The notes: generated from the letters alone by a model not told the origin. A stretch of DNA of 7,017 bases from JANLQX01 sp043775075 (GCA_043775075.1 JAYVSS010000425.1:1-7017), one strand, 5' to 3'. Positions 1 to 6,138 are shown, counted from the first letter of the stretch. Made by a program: numbers and translations.

Positions 1-1344
1 GAATTTACCCAAGTCAGATCCCCTTAAGCCGAAGAACAAGAACAGGCCGCTGACAGCGAGGAGCACAGCACCGAGGGCGAGACGCACCTTCGAGGTATCC
101 GCCCGATCAATGCTCGTATCGCGTAGCGCGGCGAGGGGCTTTACCCGACTGGATTTGATCGCCGGGGCCACGGCGGCGAGGACGGTGACGAGGGTCCCGA
201 CAACCATGCCGATGAGAACCGTACGAGGCTTCAGTACCAAGCCGGAGCTTGGTAGCCCGCCCCCGCCAAACGTTTGCAGGAGCAGTTTGATCAAGAGAGC
301 GACGCCCATCCCGGCCGCAACACCCACCGCCGAAGCAACGACCCCTACGGCGAGCGCCTCGACAAATGTCGATCCGAGGATTTGCCCCCGTGACGCCCCC
401 AAGGTGCGAAGCATGGCCATTTCTTTCGTTCGTTGCGCCACGACAATCGAGAACGAGTTGGAGATCACAAAAATGCTCACAAAAAGCGCAACAACGGCAA
501 ACGCCGAAAAAAATGTGTTGATGAATCCGAAAATGAGGTTCACAAACGACAGTTGTTCCTTCTGCAACGTGGCGCCGGTGATCACCTCAATCTGGGTTTT
601 GCCGGGGAACTCGAGGCCGCTGACTGCGGCGTTTACAGATTTCGCCAGGGCATCGTCCGAGACGCCTTTCTCACCGCGCACGAGAATTGATTGAGCGAAA
701 CCGGGCTGCAGGAGGACTTCCTGTCCAACCTTCTGATTGAAGAAGATGGCCGAGGACCCCAGCGCACTATCGGAACTTCCGAAGGTTGCTTCGCCCACAA
801 TTTTGAACGTCCGGACACCGACGAGCGTATTGACTTTTGCTGCATCGCCAAGCTTGAATTTTGCGCTGTTCACCAACGATCGGTCGATAACAATTTCGTT
901 GTCGGCTAGGGGAGCTTTACCGCTGAACAGCTTGTATGAACTCAACACCGGGTCGTTGATCCACACGTACCCGAAGGTGGGCGCACCACCGGTCTTGATC
1001 AGCTTCCCCTTCTTGTTCAGGGCCTGTGCGTACCCCTCGACCTTGGGTTCGGCCGCAAGAACACCCGGAACTTTCAGTACGTCGTCCACCAGGCTGACAG
1101 GAACCGGCGCACGGCCATCGGAGTACGGACCGTCACCGGAAGCGTCGCCGAAGGCCTTGGTTTGACGGACCTGGACATCGACACCCTTGACCGACGACGA
1201 AAAGAGGTCCGAGAAGAGCCCCTTGAGCGTGTCCGTAAATACGAAGGATCCAGCGAGAAACGAAATACCGAGCACCACGGAAAGCGCGCTGGTGAAGAGG
1301 CGCTGGCGGTAGGCCCAAAGATTTTTGAGTGCGAGTCGAAACAT
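1..1344 (-). CDS. ABC transporter permease, FtsX/MacB family (partial, C-terminus off left edge)
   Basis: This is the membrane subunit of an ABC exporter of the MacB/FtsX type, which typically moves lipids, peptides or antibiotics out of the membrane without forming a classic channel. Translating the minus strand from ATG 1342-1344 gives 448 uninterrupted residues up to the window edge. They begin MFRLALKNLWAYRQRL, a typical family N-terminus. A first membrane segment (about residues 17-37) is followed by a large extracytoplasmic MacB-like domain (about 40-265). An FtsX core follows, with segments near 268-298, 327-355 and 374-397 and the conserved cytoplasmic turn AQRTKEMAMLRTLGASRGQIL (303-323). 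A further segment lies at 421-440. Actinobacterial relatives are often about 850 residues with two FtsX cores, so roughly half may be missing here. GGAG (1352-1355) sits 7 nt before the ATG. The ATPase gene lies 28 bp upstream on the same strand, implying one operon. The substrate cannot be told from sequence. Confidence 0.93.
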   Translation of the reverse strand, partial: MFRLALKNLWAYRQRLFTSALSVVLGISFLAGSFVFTDTLKGLFSDLFSSSVKGVDVQVRQTKAFGDASGDGPYSDGRAPVPVSLVDDVLKVPGVLAAEPKVEGYAQALNKKGKLIKTGGAPTFGYVWINDPVLSSYKLFSGKAPLADNEIVIDRSLVNSAKFKLGDAAKVNTLVGVRTFKIVGEATFGSSDSALGSSAIFFNQKVGQEVLLQPGFAQSILVRGEKGVSDDALAKSVNAAVSGLEFPGKTQIEVITGATLQKEQLSFVNLIFGFINTFFSAFAVVALFVSIFVISNSFSIVVAQRTKEMAMLRTLGASRGQILGSTFVEALAVGVVASAVGVAAGMGVALLIKLLLQTFGGGGLPSSGLVLKPRTVLIGMVVGTLVTVLAAVAPAIKSSRVKPLAALRDTSIDRADTSKVRLALGAVLLAVSGLFLFFGLRGSDLGKF

Positions 1345-1372
1345 GGGAGAACTCCAATTCCGTCGGCGCGGC

Positions 1373-2128
1373 TCAGCGACCGAAACGCTTCATCCGGGAC
1401 AGAACCTGGTCCTCGTCGGGATCGAACATCTCATCAACGACCTTGCCGTCGGCCAGGAACAGCACGCGGTCGGCGTAGCTCGCAGCGACAGGATCGTGGG
1501 TGACCATCACGATTGTCTGCCCGTACTCCCGCACCGCCTTCTTCATAAAGGAGAGGATTTCGGCACCGGTCGCCGAATCAAGGTTGCCCGTAGGTTCATC
1601 GGCGAAAATAATGCCGGGCTGGCTCGCCAACGCGCGGGCGACGGCGACGCGCTGCTGCTGTCCACCCGACAACTCGCTCGGTCGGTGCTTCAACCGGTCT
1701 GCCAGGCCAACAGTGTCGACGACGGTTTTGATCCACGCTTCGTTGCCCTTGCGGCCAGCAAGCAGCAAGGGCAAAGAAATGTTCTCGCCGGCGGTCAGGG
1801 TGGGCACCAGGTTGTACGACTGGAAAATGAAGCCAACGCGATCGCGCCTCAGCATCGTGAGTTCCTTCTCGCCCAGTCGCGTGATGTCAATGTCGCCGAT
1901 GAAAACCTGGCCGCTGGTCACGTCGTCGAGGCCGGCGGCGCAATGCATAAGCGTGGACTTCCCCGAGCCGGACGGCCCCATAATTGCGGTGAACGCTCCC
2001 TGGGCGAAATCGACCGAAACGCCGTCGAGGGCCCGAACTTCGCTGTCCCCACTCCCGTAGATCTTCGAGACATTGCGGGCAGATGCCGCGGCGGTCAAGG
2101 TTGCAGTGCTGGAAGACATGGGATTCAT
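1373..2128 (-). CDS. ABC transporter ATP-binding protein (LolD/MacB type)
   Basis: This is the nucleotide-binding subunit that powers the neighbouring FtsX-type permease. The 251 residues contain all ABC ATPase motifs in order: Walker A GPSGSGKST (51-59), Q-loop Q103 in FIFQSYNLVPTLT, signature LSGGQQQR (153-160), Walker B IIFADE with catalytic E178 followed by the D-loop (PTGNLD), and switch histidine H211 in MVTHD. The sequence around the Q-loop and signature (QSYNLVPTLTAGEN, LSGGQQQRVAVARAL) is characteristic of the MacB/LolD/YknY group. An in-frame second ATG (2117-2119) exists, but GAGGTGA 6 nt before the first ATG favours 2128. The short C-terminal extension after the H-loop ends RMKRFGR. 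It is co-oriented with and 28 bp upstream of the permease. The ATG overlaps the stop of a possible 40-codon ORF. Family assignment is secure; the substrate is unknown. Confidence 0.97.
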   Translation of the reverse strand: MNPMSSSTATLTAAASARNVSKIYGSGDSEVRALDGVSVDFAQGAFTAIMGPSGSGKSTLMHCAAGLDDVTSGQVFIGDIDITRLGEKELTMLRRDRVGFIFQSYNLVPTLTAGENISLPLLLAGRKGNEAWIKTVVDTVGLADRLKHRPSELSGGQQQRVAVARALASQPGIIFADEPTGNLDSATGAEILSFMKKAVREYGQTIVMVTHDPVAASYADRVLFLADGKVVDEMFDPDEDQVLSRMKRFGR

Positions 2129-2247
2129 TCTCCCTCACCTCGTGTGACAAAACGGCTCAGGGAAGACCCTGGCACGTCCCTGAGACGCTCGTCACTCTGG
2201 CGGAAAGAAGGGTCAGCGATCTCGGCCCGCACGGCGGCGAATTCCAT
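2125..2247 (-). CDS. Possible 40-residue ORF translationally coupled to the ABC ATPase
   Basis: A 41-codon reading frame starts at ATG 2245-2247 and ends at TGA 2125-2127, so the stop overlaps the ABC ATPase start as ATGA, the usual signature of translational coupling. GAAGG lies 7 nt before the ATG. The product starts MEFAAVRAEIADPSFRQSDE and ends SRFVTRGEGE; it is charged and polar, with no membrane segment, cysteine or recognisable motif. The frame is the same as that of the upstream regulator, continuing after its TGA (2290-2292). The inverted repeat at 2156-2184 lies inside it. I do not recognise the product. It could be a chance open frame in high-GC DNA, and the same stretch could instead be a leader or terminator region. 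The overlap and acceptable SD are the only support. Confidence 0.3.
   Translation of the reverse strand: MEFAAVRAEIADPSFRQSDERLRDVPGSSLSRFVTRGEGE
2135..2141 (-). promoter_or_regulatory. Ribosome binding site of the ABC ATPase gene
   Basis: The minus strand reads GAGGTGA, a seven-base match to the anti-SD complement, ending 6 nt before ATG 2126-2128. It decides between two in-frame ATG codons in favour of the upstream one. It contrasts with mftA, mrp and the regulator, whose starts lack a properly spaced site. Confidence 0.75.
2149..2184 (-). terminator. Possible intrinsic terminator or operator-like inverted repeat
   Basis: Perfect 8-bp arms CTCAGGGA (2156-2163) and TCCCTGAG (2177-2184) are separated by 13 bp. 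Read on the minus strand, the hairpin is followed 3 nt later by TTTT (2149-2152). This could end transcription of the regulator gene (stop at 2290) before the ABC genes. The stem is short, the loop long and the U-tract only four bases, so it would be weak. The alternative is a dimeric-repressor operator for the ABC genes. A competing smaller hairpin, CAGGG (2158-2162) with CCCTG (2167-2171), overlaps it. Confidence 0.35.
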
Positions 2248-2289
2248 GGGCAGACCTTCGCCGACGGCGTAGACCTCGGTTCTCGTGCC

Positions 2290-3105
2290 TCAAACAATGG
2301 TGACGCAGACGTCGTCGCCCTGGGGACGAGACGCCGTCATCGCCGGGGTCGAATCGCCGTACAGCGTGCTCAGCATGCCCCGCACCATGCCCCGATCAAC
2401 AGCACAGATGACTGGATGGGTGGAGGAAAGCTCGCCGAACGGACAGTGCCCAGCGACGATCGCTAGGCCGTCTTCGCGGGCCTCGGTGTGGGCGGCAAAC
2501 CCATGGGCGGTGAGAGCGTCGGCGACGGCGTGGAGGGCACTGCGCATGGACCGGTGGGTGTCGCCGGGGTTCATTTGGGCGGCAAGTTCGCGTCCGTAGT
2601 GCTCGCCCACTTCCTCGGCCATTTTCGACGCCACGTCGAAGGGGAGCAGGTCCAACGCCTTGGAGAGCAGGCTCACCACGAGGTCATGCTTGCGGGCCCC
2701 GAACTCCAGATCCATCGGCTTGGCCGAGGCGCGATATCGCTTCGACGGACGGCCGCTGCGCTTCTCTCCTGACCCCGTGCTCGCCGATTCGGCGATGACA
2801 TCGAGATATCCGCCGGCGGCCAGTTTGTCCAGATGATGACGGGCCACGTTGGGATGCAACTCCACCGCCGCCGCCGCTTCGGCCGAGGTGATGCCCGCCG
2901 ACGTCTCGCGGGCCAAGAGATAAATGCGCCGCCGAGTGGGATCGCCAAACATCGACGTGGCCGCCGTCACCACCGAATTGAACTCGTCGTCGCTCGCTCC
3001 TGCGCCGCCGACCGGTGGACCGGCCGGACCAACCCTAGGTTTGGCCGCCGAACGCAGCGAGGGACGCGCTCCGAGGTGAATCGGCGTCACGGCTAGGTCG
3101 GGCAT
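2290..3105 (-). CDS. Winged-helix (ArsR/SufR-like) transcriptional regulator with C-terminal cysteines
   Basis: This is a likely DNA-binding regulator of 271 residues. The winged helix spans about 45-130: FGDPTRRRIYLLA (53-65), the recognition region ITSAEAAAAVELHPNVARHH (72-91), the HLDKLAAGGYL helix (91-101), then a basic wing with GRPSKRYRAS (118-127). The C-terminal half holds the only three cysteines: C221 and C234 in a C-X12-C spacing (HCPFGELSSTHPVIC) and C267 in the tail DDVCVTIV. A helix-turn-helix N-terminus plus clustered C-terminal cysteines resembles Fe-S-sensing SufR-type repressors, and the divergent neighbour is an Fe-S carrier ATPase. Fe-S sensing is therefore plausible but not shown. 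ATG 3103-3105 is chosen because the frame upstream runs antisense through mrp. The first 40 residues are Pro/Ala/Gly-rich, so a later start is possible. AGGAGG abuts the ATG with no spacer; a leaderless start from TACGCT is more likely. Confidence 0.85.
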   Translation of the reverse strand: MPDLAVTPIHLGARPSLRSAAKPRVGPAGPPVGGAGASDDEFNSVVTAATSMFGDPTRRRIYLLARETSAGITSAEAAAAVELHPNVARHHLDKLAAGGYLDVIAESASTGSGEKRSGRPSKRYRASAKPMDLEFGARKHDLVVSLLSKALDLLPFDVASKMAEEVGEHYGRELAAQMNPGDTHRSMRSALHAVADALTAHGFAAHTEAREDGLAIVAGHCPFGELSSTHPVICAVDRGMVRGMLSTLYGDSTPAMTASRPQGDDVCVTIV

Positions 3106-3110
3106 CCTCC

Positions 3111-3117
3111 TAGCGTA
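3111..3117. promoter_or_regulatory. Candidate bidirectional promoter core (overlapping -10 elements)
   Basis: TAGCGTA lies in the 18 bp between the two divergent start codons. On the plus strand it gives TAGCGT (3111-3116), ending 7 nt before the mrp ATG (3124). On the minus strand it gives TACGCT (3117-3112), ending 6 nt before the regulator ATG (3105). Both match the TANNNT pattern, and both place the predicted transcription start at or next to the ATG, which implies leaderless mRNAs. No convincing -35 was seen on either side. Inferred from sequence symmetry only. Confidence 0.5.
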
Positions 3118-3123
3118 GAAGAC

Positions 3124-4290
3124 ATGTCTCTTAGCGGTCCGGCTCTCGAAGCCGCCATTGTCGACGCCCTGAAAAACGTCAAGGAACCCGAACTCCGTCG
3201 CAGCATCATCGAGCTCGACATGGTCCGGTCCGTTGACGCCGACGGTACCCACGCCCGAGTCGTTCTCGCCTGCAAATCCGAAGACGATCCCGTTGCCGCC
3301 GCCCTGGCCGAACTGGTGCGAGCGGCGACCGCCAACGCCGGCGCCGCCCGGGGTGACGTGCACGTGACGTGGATGAACGAAGACGAGCGGTCCCTGCTCA
3401 AGGCCCGCCTTACGGCGGACGATGTGGACCACGAAAACGCTGGTCAGGGCGGACACGGTCATGCCGCCGGCCCTACCCGGGCGCCGAAATTCATGCAGAC
3501 CGGCTCCAAGACTCGCGTGCTCGGTATGACGTCCGGAAAGGGTGGCGTTGGTAAATCGTCGACGACGGTCAACGTCGCCATCGCCCTGGCGCAGCGCGGC
3601 CTTACGGTCGGCATTCTCGACGCCGATGTCTACGGATTCTCCATTCCGAAGATGATGGGAATCGAGCAGGTCCCGAACATTGTGGACGGGCTCATCATCC
3701 CGCCGGTGCGTCATGGAGTCGCAGCGATGTCGATCGGCTTCATGGTGGAAGAGGACCGGGCCATCATCTGGCGAGGCCCGATGCTCCATAAGGCACTCGA
3801 ACAATTCCTCGTGGACGTGTACTGGGGTGAGCCCGATTTCTTGCTTATCGACATGCCGCCGGGCACGGGCGACGTCGCCCTCTCCATGGCTCAGTACCTG
3901 CCGCGATCAGAAGTGTACGTAGTAACCACCCCGCAGCCAGCCGCCCAGCGCGTTGCGCAACGTTCGGCGTCTATGGCCCGCACACCGCAGATCAATATGA
4001 AGGTCCACGGCATCATCGAGAACATGAGCTGGTTCACCGGTGACGACGGCAAGCGATACGAGATCTTCGGGTCCGGCGGAGGAGCAGAACTGGCCGACAC
4101 GCTCGGTGTCCCCCTTATCGGCAAGGTGCCGCTCGTGCCCGAGCTGCGGGCCGGGATGGACATTGGCGAGCCGATCACCGTGGCCGATCCCACGTCGGAA
4201 GCGTCTGTGGCCTACGCCTCTATCGCTCGGTCTATTCACGAAGATCTCGGCTCCAAGCGCCGATATAACTCCGCCCTCAAACTCGGCTGA
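3124..4290 (+). CDS. mrp: Mrp/NBP35 (ApbC)-family P-loop ATPase, Fe-S cluster carrier
   Basis: This is a cytoplasmic P-loop ATPase of the family that binds and hands over Fe-S clusters to apo-proteins. The 388 residues start with a MIP18/DUF59 domain (about 6-85; VKEPELRRSIIELDMV). A Gly/His-rich linker (about 101-122) leads to the ATPase: deviant Walker A SGKGGVGKS (137-145), switch I region DADVYGFSIPKMMG (167-179), and Walker B region LLIDMPPGTGD (240-250). The segment ENMSWFTGDDGKRYEIFGSGGG follows (299-320). In canonical members the ENMS motif is followed by a CxxC that bridges a cluster between subunits; here those cysteines are absent, and the only cysteine is C50. I recall the same loss in mycobacterial Mrp, so it may be a lineage trait. 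ATG 3124 begins right at the domain edge and has no SD; a leaderless start is likely. It is divergent from the regulator and convergent with the acyl-CoA synthetase. Confidence 0.94.
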   Translation: MSLSGPALEAAIVDALKNVKEPELRRSIIELDMVRSVDADGTHARVVLACKSEDDPVAAALAELVRAATANAGAARGDVHVTWMNEDERSLLKARLTADDVDHENAGQGGHGHAAGPTRAPKFMQTGSKTRVLGMTSGKGGVGKSSTTVNVAIALAQRGLTVGILDADVYGFSIPKMMGIEQVPNIVDGLIIPPVRHGVAAMSIGFMVEEDRAIIWRGPMLHKALEQFLVDVYWGEPDFLLIDMPPGTGDVALSMAQYLPRSEVYVVTTPQPAAQRVAQRSASMARTPQINMKVHGIIENMSWFTGDDGKRYEIFGSGGGAELADTLGVPLIGKVPLVPELRAGMDIGEPITVADPTSEASVAYASIARSIHEDLGSKRRYNSALKLG

Positions 4291-4291
4291 G

Positions 4292-5929
4292 CTAGTTCAC
4301 CGCGCGATCGCGGCCCTCCCAAAATGGGGCCCGCATATCCCGCTTCAAGATCTTGCCCGCCCCTGATTTCGGGAGGGCATCGGCCCGCACGTTGATCGAT
4401 TTCGGCACTTTGTACCCGGCGATCAGCGAACGGCTATGGGCGATCAGCTCCTCACCGGTCACGGCGACGCCCGGTTTGGGGACAACTTCGGCGTGCACCA
4501 CTTCGCCCCACTTTTCGTCGGGGATACCGAACGCCGCGGCTTCCAACACCGCCGGATGGGCGTAGAGCGCGTTCTCCACCTCGGTGGTGTAGATATTTTC
4601 GCCACCCGAGATGATCATGTCTTTGGCCCGGTCCACGATGTAGAGATACCCGTGATCGTCGGCGTACGCCACATCGCCTGATCGATACCAACCATCAACT
4701 AAAGCGGCCGCCGTTTCCTCCGGACGTTTCCAATATCCAACCATGATGTTTGGTCCGCGCGCATATATTTCACCCGGCTCGCCAACGTTGGCCAGGGTGC
4801 CGTCGTCCCGACGCACCTCGCACTCCACACCCACCACCGGCGCGCCGGCGGATTTCAGCAGAGGGACACACGACGGATCCCCCGCCGCTGCCCGGCGATG
4901 GATGTCGGCCGAGCAGATCGTGAGGATGGGCGACGCCTCGGTCATGCCGTACAACTGCATGAATCCGCATGGCAGCACCGACATCGCCTTGCGTTGCAAC
5001 TCTGCAGGCATCGGCGAGGCACCGTATCCGAGAAGACGCCATGACGAGAGGTCAGCCGTTTCCACACCCGGATGATTCACGAGTGAATTAATCATCGTGG
5101 GCACCAGAAGCGTGATGGTCATGCCCTCGTTGGCCACGGTGTCAATGAATCGTTGCGGATCCCACCCGGGAATGATCAGGTGACGTGCTCCGACCCACGT
5201 GACGGCGAACGTGCACGACGCATCGGCGGCATGAAACATCGGCGCCGCATGGGTGTACGAATCGCCGGAAACGTATTCGTATGCGTACTGCATATGCTTG
5301 GCGTTGGCGAGAAGGTTCGCATGCGATTGCATGACTCCCTTCGGCAAGCCGGTGGTGCCCCCGGTGTACGAGATCGCCGCCAGCGTGTCGTCGGCGATCC
5401 ACGACGTGATCGAAGCACCGAGAGGTTCGTACGTGCACAGATCATCGAACGAGACGAAACCGTGGGGCACCGAACCGGGACCGGAGGATCCAGCGTAAAT
5501 GAGGTGATTCAATGATGGGCATTGCGCCTGCAGCGTGCGGGACAACTCCACATGGGCGTCGTCCACGATGATGGCCCGAGCCATCGAGTCGTTGACGATA
5601 AATACCAGCTCCGCCAGAGCCAGGCGATAGTTCAGATCGTTGAGCACCAAGCCGGAGGCGGGAATACCCACCCAGCAAGAGAGATGCCGCCACCCGTTCA
5701 GCGCCGCGACTGCCACGATGTCTCCATCGCCGAGACCAAGCGATCGAAGGCCACCGCCGAGGCCAAGAACCAGCCGACCCCACTCGCCGTAGGGCATACG
5801 AACGTCGCCATCAACGATTGCTTCACGGTCATAGTGCACCTGCATGGCCCGACGAATGGGCCAAGCTAACGTGCCCTGGGTTCTCCCCGTTCGGCCGTCA
5901 TCAGTTGCGCGGAGAGAAGAGGACGACAT
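4292..5929 (-). CDS. Acyl-CoA synthetase / class I adenylate-forming enzyme (AMP-binding)
   Basis: This enzyme likely activates a carboxylic acid with ATP to an acyl-adenylate and then to a CoA thioester. The 545 residues carry the full motif set: P-loop YTGGTTGLPKG (188-198), YGMTE (327-331), WYRSGD with the ribose-binding aspartate D419 (414-419), the hinge region IVDRAKDMIISGGENIYTTE (431-450), and PKSGAGKILKR with catalytic lysine K526 (520-530). Length is normal for medium/long-chain acyl-CoA synthetases of the FadD/caiC-like group, and no transmembrane segment is evident. No peptidyl-carrier domain follows, arguing against an NRPS module. Chain length of the substrate is not readable. 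The ATG (5927-5929) lies 9 bp after the mftA stop with no clear SD, so translation may depend on coupling to mftA. A later in-frame ATG (Met29) would cut into the conserved LAWPIRRAMQ segment. The stop is 1 bp from the mrp stop, tail-to-tail. Confidence 0.95.
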   Translation of the reverse strand: MSSSSLRATDDGRTGRTQGTLAWPIRRAMQVHYDREAIVDGDVRMPYGEWGRLVLGLGGGLRSLGLGDGDIVAVAALNGWRHLSCWVGIPASGLVLNDLNYRLALAELVFIVNDSMARAIIVDDAHVELSRTLQAQCPSLNHLIYAGSSGPGSVPHGFVSFDDLCTYEPLGASITSWIADDTLAAISYTGGTTGLPKGVMQSHANLLANAKHMQYAYEYVSGDSYTHAAPMFHAADASCTFAVTWVGARHLIIPGWDPQRFIDTVANEGMTITLLVPTMINSLVNHPGVETADLSSWRLLGYGASPMPAELQRKAMSVLPCGFMQLYGMTEASPILTICSADIHRRAAAGDPSCVPLLKSAGAPVVGVECEVRRDDGTLANVGEPGEIYARGPNIMVGYWKRPEETAAALVDGWYRSGDVAYADDHGYLYIVDRAKDMIISGGENIYTTEVENALYAHPAVLEAAAFGIPDEKWGEVVHAEVVPKPGVAVTGEELIAHSRSLIAGYKVPKSINVRADALPKSGAGKILKRDMRAPFWEGRDRAVN

Positions 5930-5938
5930 CTCTCGGAG

Positions 5939-6079
5939 TTAGTAGACGCCGCACATCCCGTCGATGGAGATCTCTTCGATGAGTAACTCGTCGGAATCTT
6001 CGAGCAGATCGCCCCGGACGTCGTCTTGGAGGGCAACGACGAGGGTGGGACGGTCGTCGGTCAACACGGCAGGGCTCAT
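5939..6079 (-). CDS. mftA: Mycofactocin precursor peptide MftA
   Basis: This is the ribosomally made precursor of the redox cofactor mycofactocin. The 46-residue product starts MSPAVLTDDRPTLVVALQDD and ends EEISIDGMCGVY followed by TAA (5939-5941). The C-terminal IDGMCGVY with terminal Val-Tyr is the family hallmark. In the known pathway MftB presents the peptide, the radical-SAM enzyme MftC decarboxylates the last Tyr and crosslinks it to Val, MftE releases the dipeptide, MftD makes the redox-active core, and MftF glycosylates it. The leader is acidic, with 12 Asp/Glu before the core IDGMCGVY, as in known MftA. It is longer than the roughly 30-residue mycobacterial peptide. There is no SD; TATGCT sits 6 nt before the ATG, suggesting a leaderless mRNA. 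The next gene downstream is not mftB but an acyl-CoA synthetase 9 bp away. The divergent neighbour is mftF. Confidence 0.95.
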   Translation of the reverse strand: MSPAVLTDDRPTLVVALQDDVRGDLLEDSDELLIEEISIDGMCGVY

Positions 6080-6085
6080 GGTTGC

Positions 6086-6115
6086 AGCATACCGTCGCCC
6101 GTGCCAAGGTGACCA
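6086..6115 (-). promoter_or_regulatory. Candidate mftA promoter, leaderless
   Basis: Minus-strand TATGCT (6086-6091) fits a -10 element, with 6 nt (GCAACC) to the ATG, so transcription would start at the A of the start codon. An 18-bp spacer leads to TGGTCA (6110-6115), a 4/6 match to TTGACA that overlaps the first GACCAGT repeat. A protein bound to the repeats would therefore compete with polymerase. Inferred from sequence only. Confidence 0.45.
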
Positions 6116-6138
6116 GTGACCAGTGACCAGTGACCAGT
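6111..6138. repeat. Four perfect tandem copies of GACCAGT in the mftA-mftF divergent gap
   Basis: The 7-bp unit GACCAGT is repeated four times without mismatch (6111-6117, 6118-6124, 6125-6131, 6132-6138). It lies 31 bp from the mftA ATG and 41 bp from the preferred mftF GTG, and overlaps the candidate mftA -35. Placement between divergent pathway genes suggests a regulator-binding array, but a slippage-generated microsatellite is also possible. If mftF began at GTG 6123, the last copies would be coding. Confidence 0.9.

Noticed and set aside
507..513. Seven-A run (seven T in the permease) as a frameshift site or pseudogene lesion
   Set aside because: The permease frame is intact on both sides, encoding the second membrane segment; nothing suggests programmed slippage or a sequencing error.
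110..694. 194-codon plus-strand open frame
   Set aside because: It is antisense to the FtsX-type permease, whose 448-residue frame has clear membrane segments and family motifs. The Thr/Ala/Arg-rich product is typical of a shadow frame.
1325..2272. 315-codon plus-strand open frame
   Set aside because: It is antisense to the ABC ATPase with all its motifs intact; no recognisable domain in the product.
2290..3804. A 504-codon minus-strand open frame covering the regulator and half of mrp in antisense
   Set aside because: Everything upstream of ATG 3105 is antisense to the conserved MIP18 and P-loop regions of mrp, and its translation is His/Arg-rich without family resemblance. Only 2290-3105 carries a recognisable regulator.
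6111..6138. CRISPR array or replication iterons
   Set aside because: Units are 7 bp and contiguous with no spacers, and there is no DnaA-box cluster, AT-rich segment or rep/cas gene nearby.
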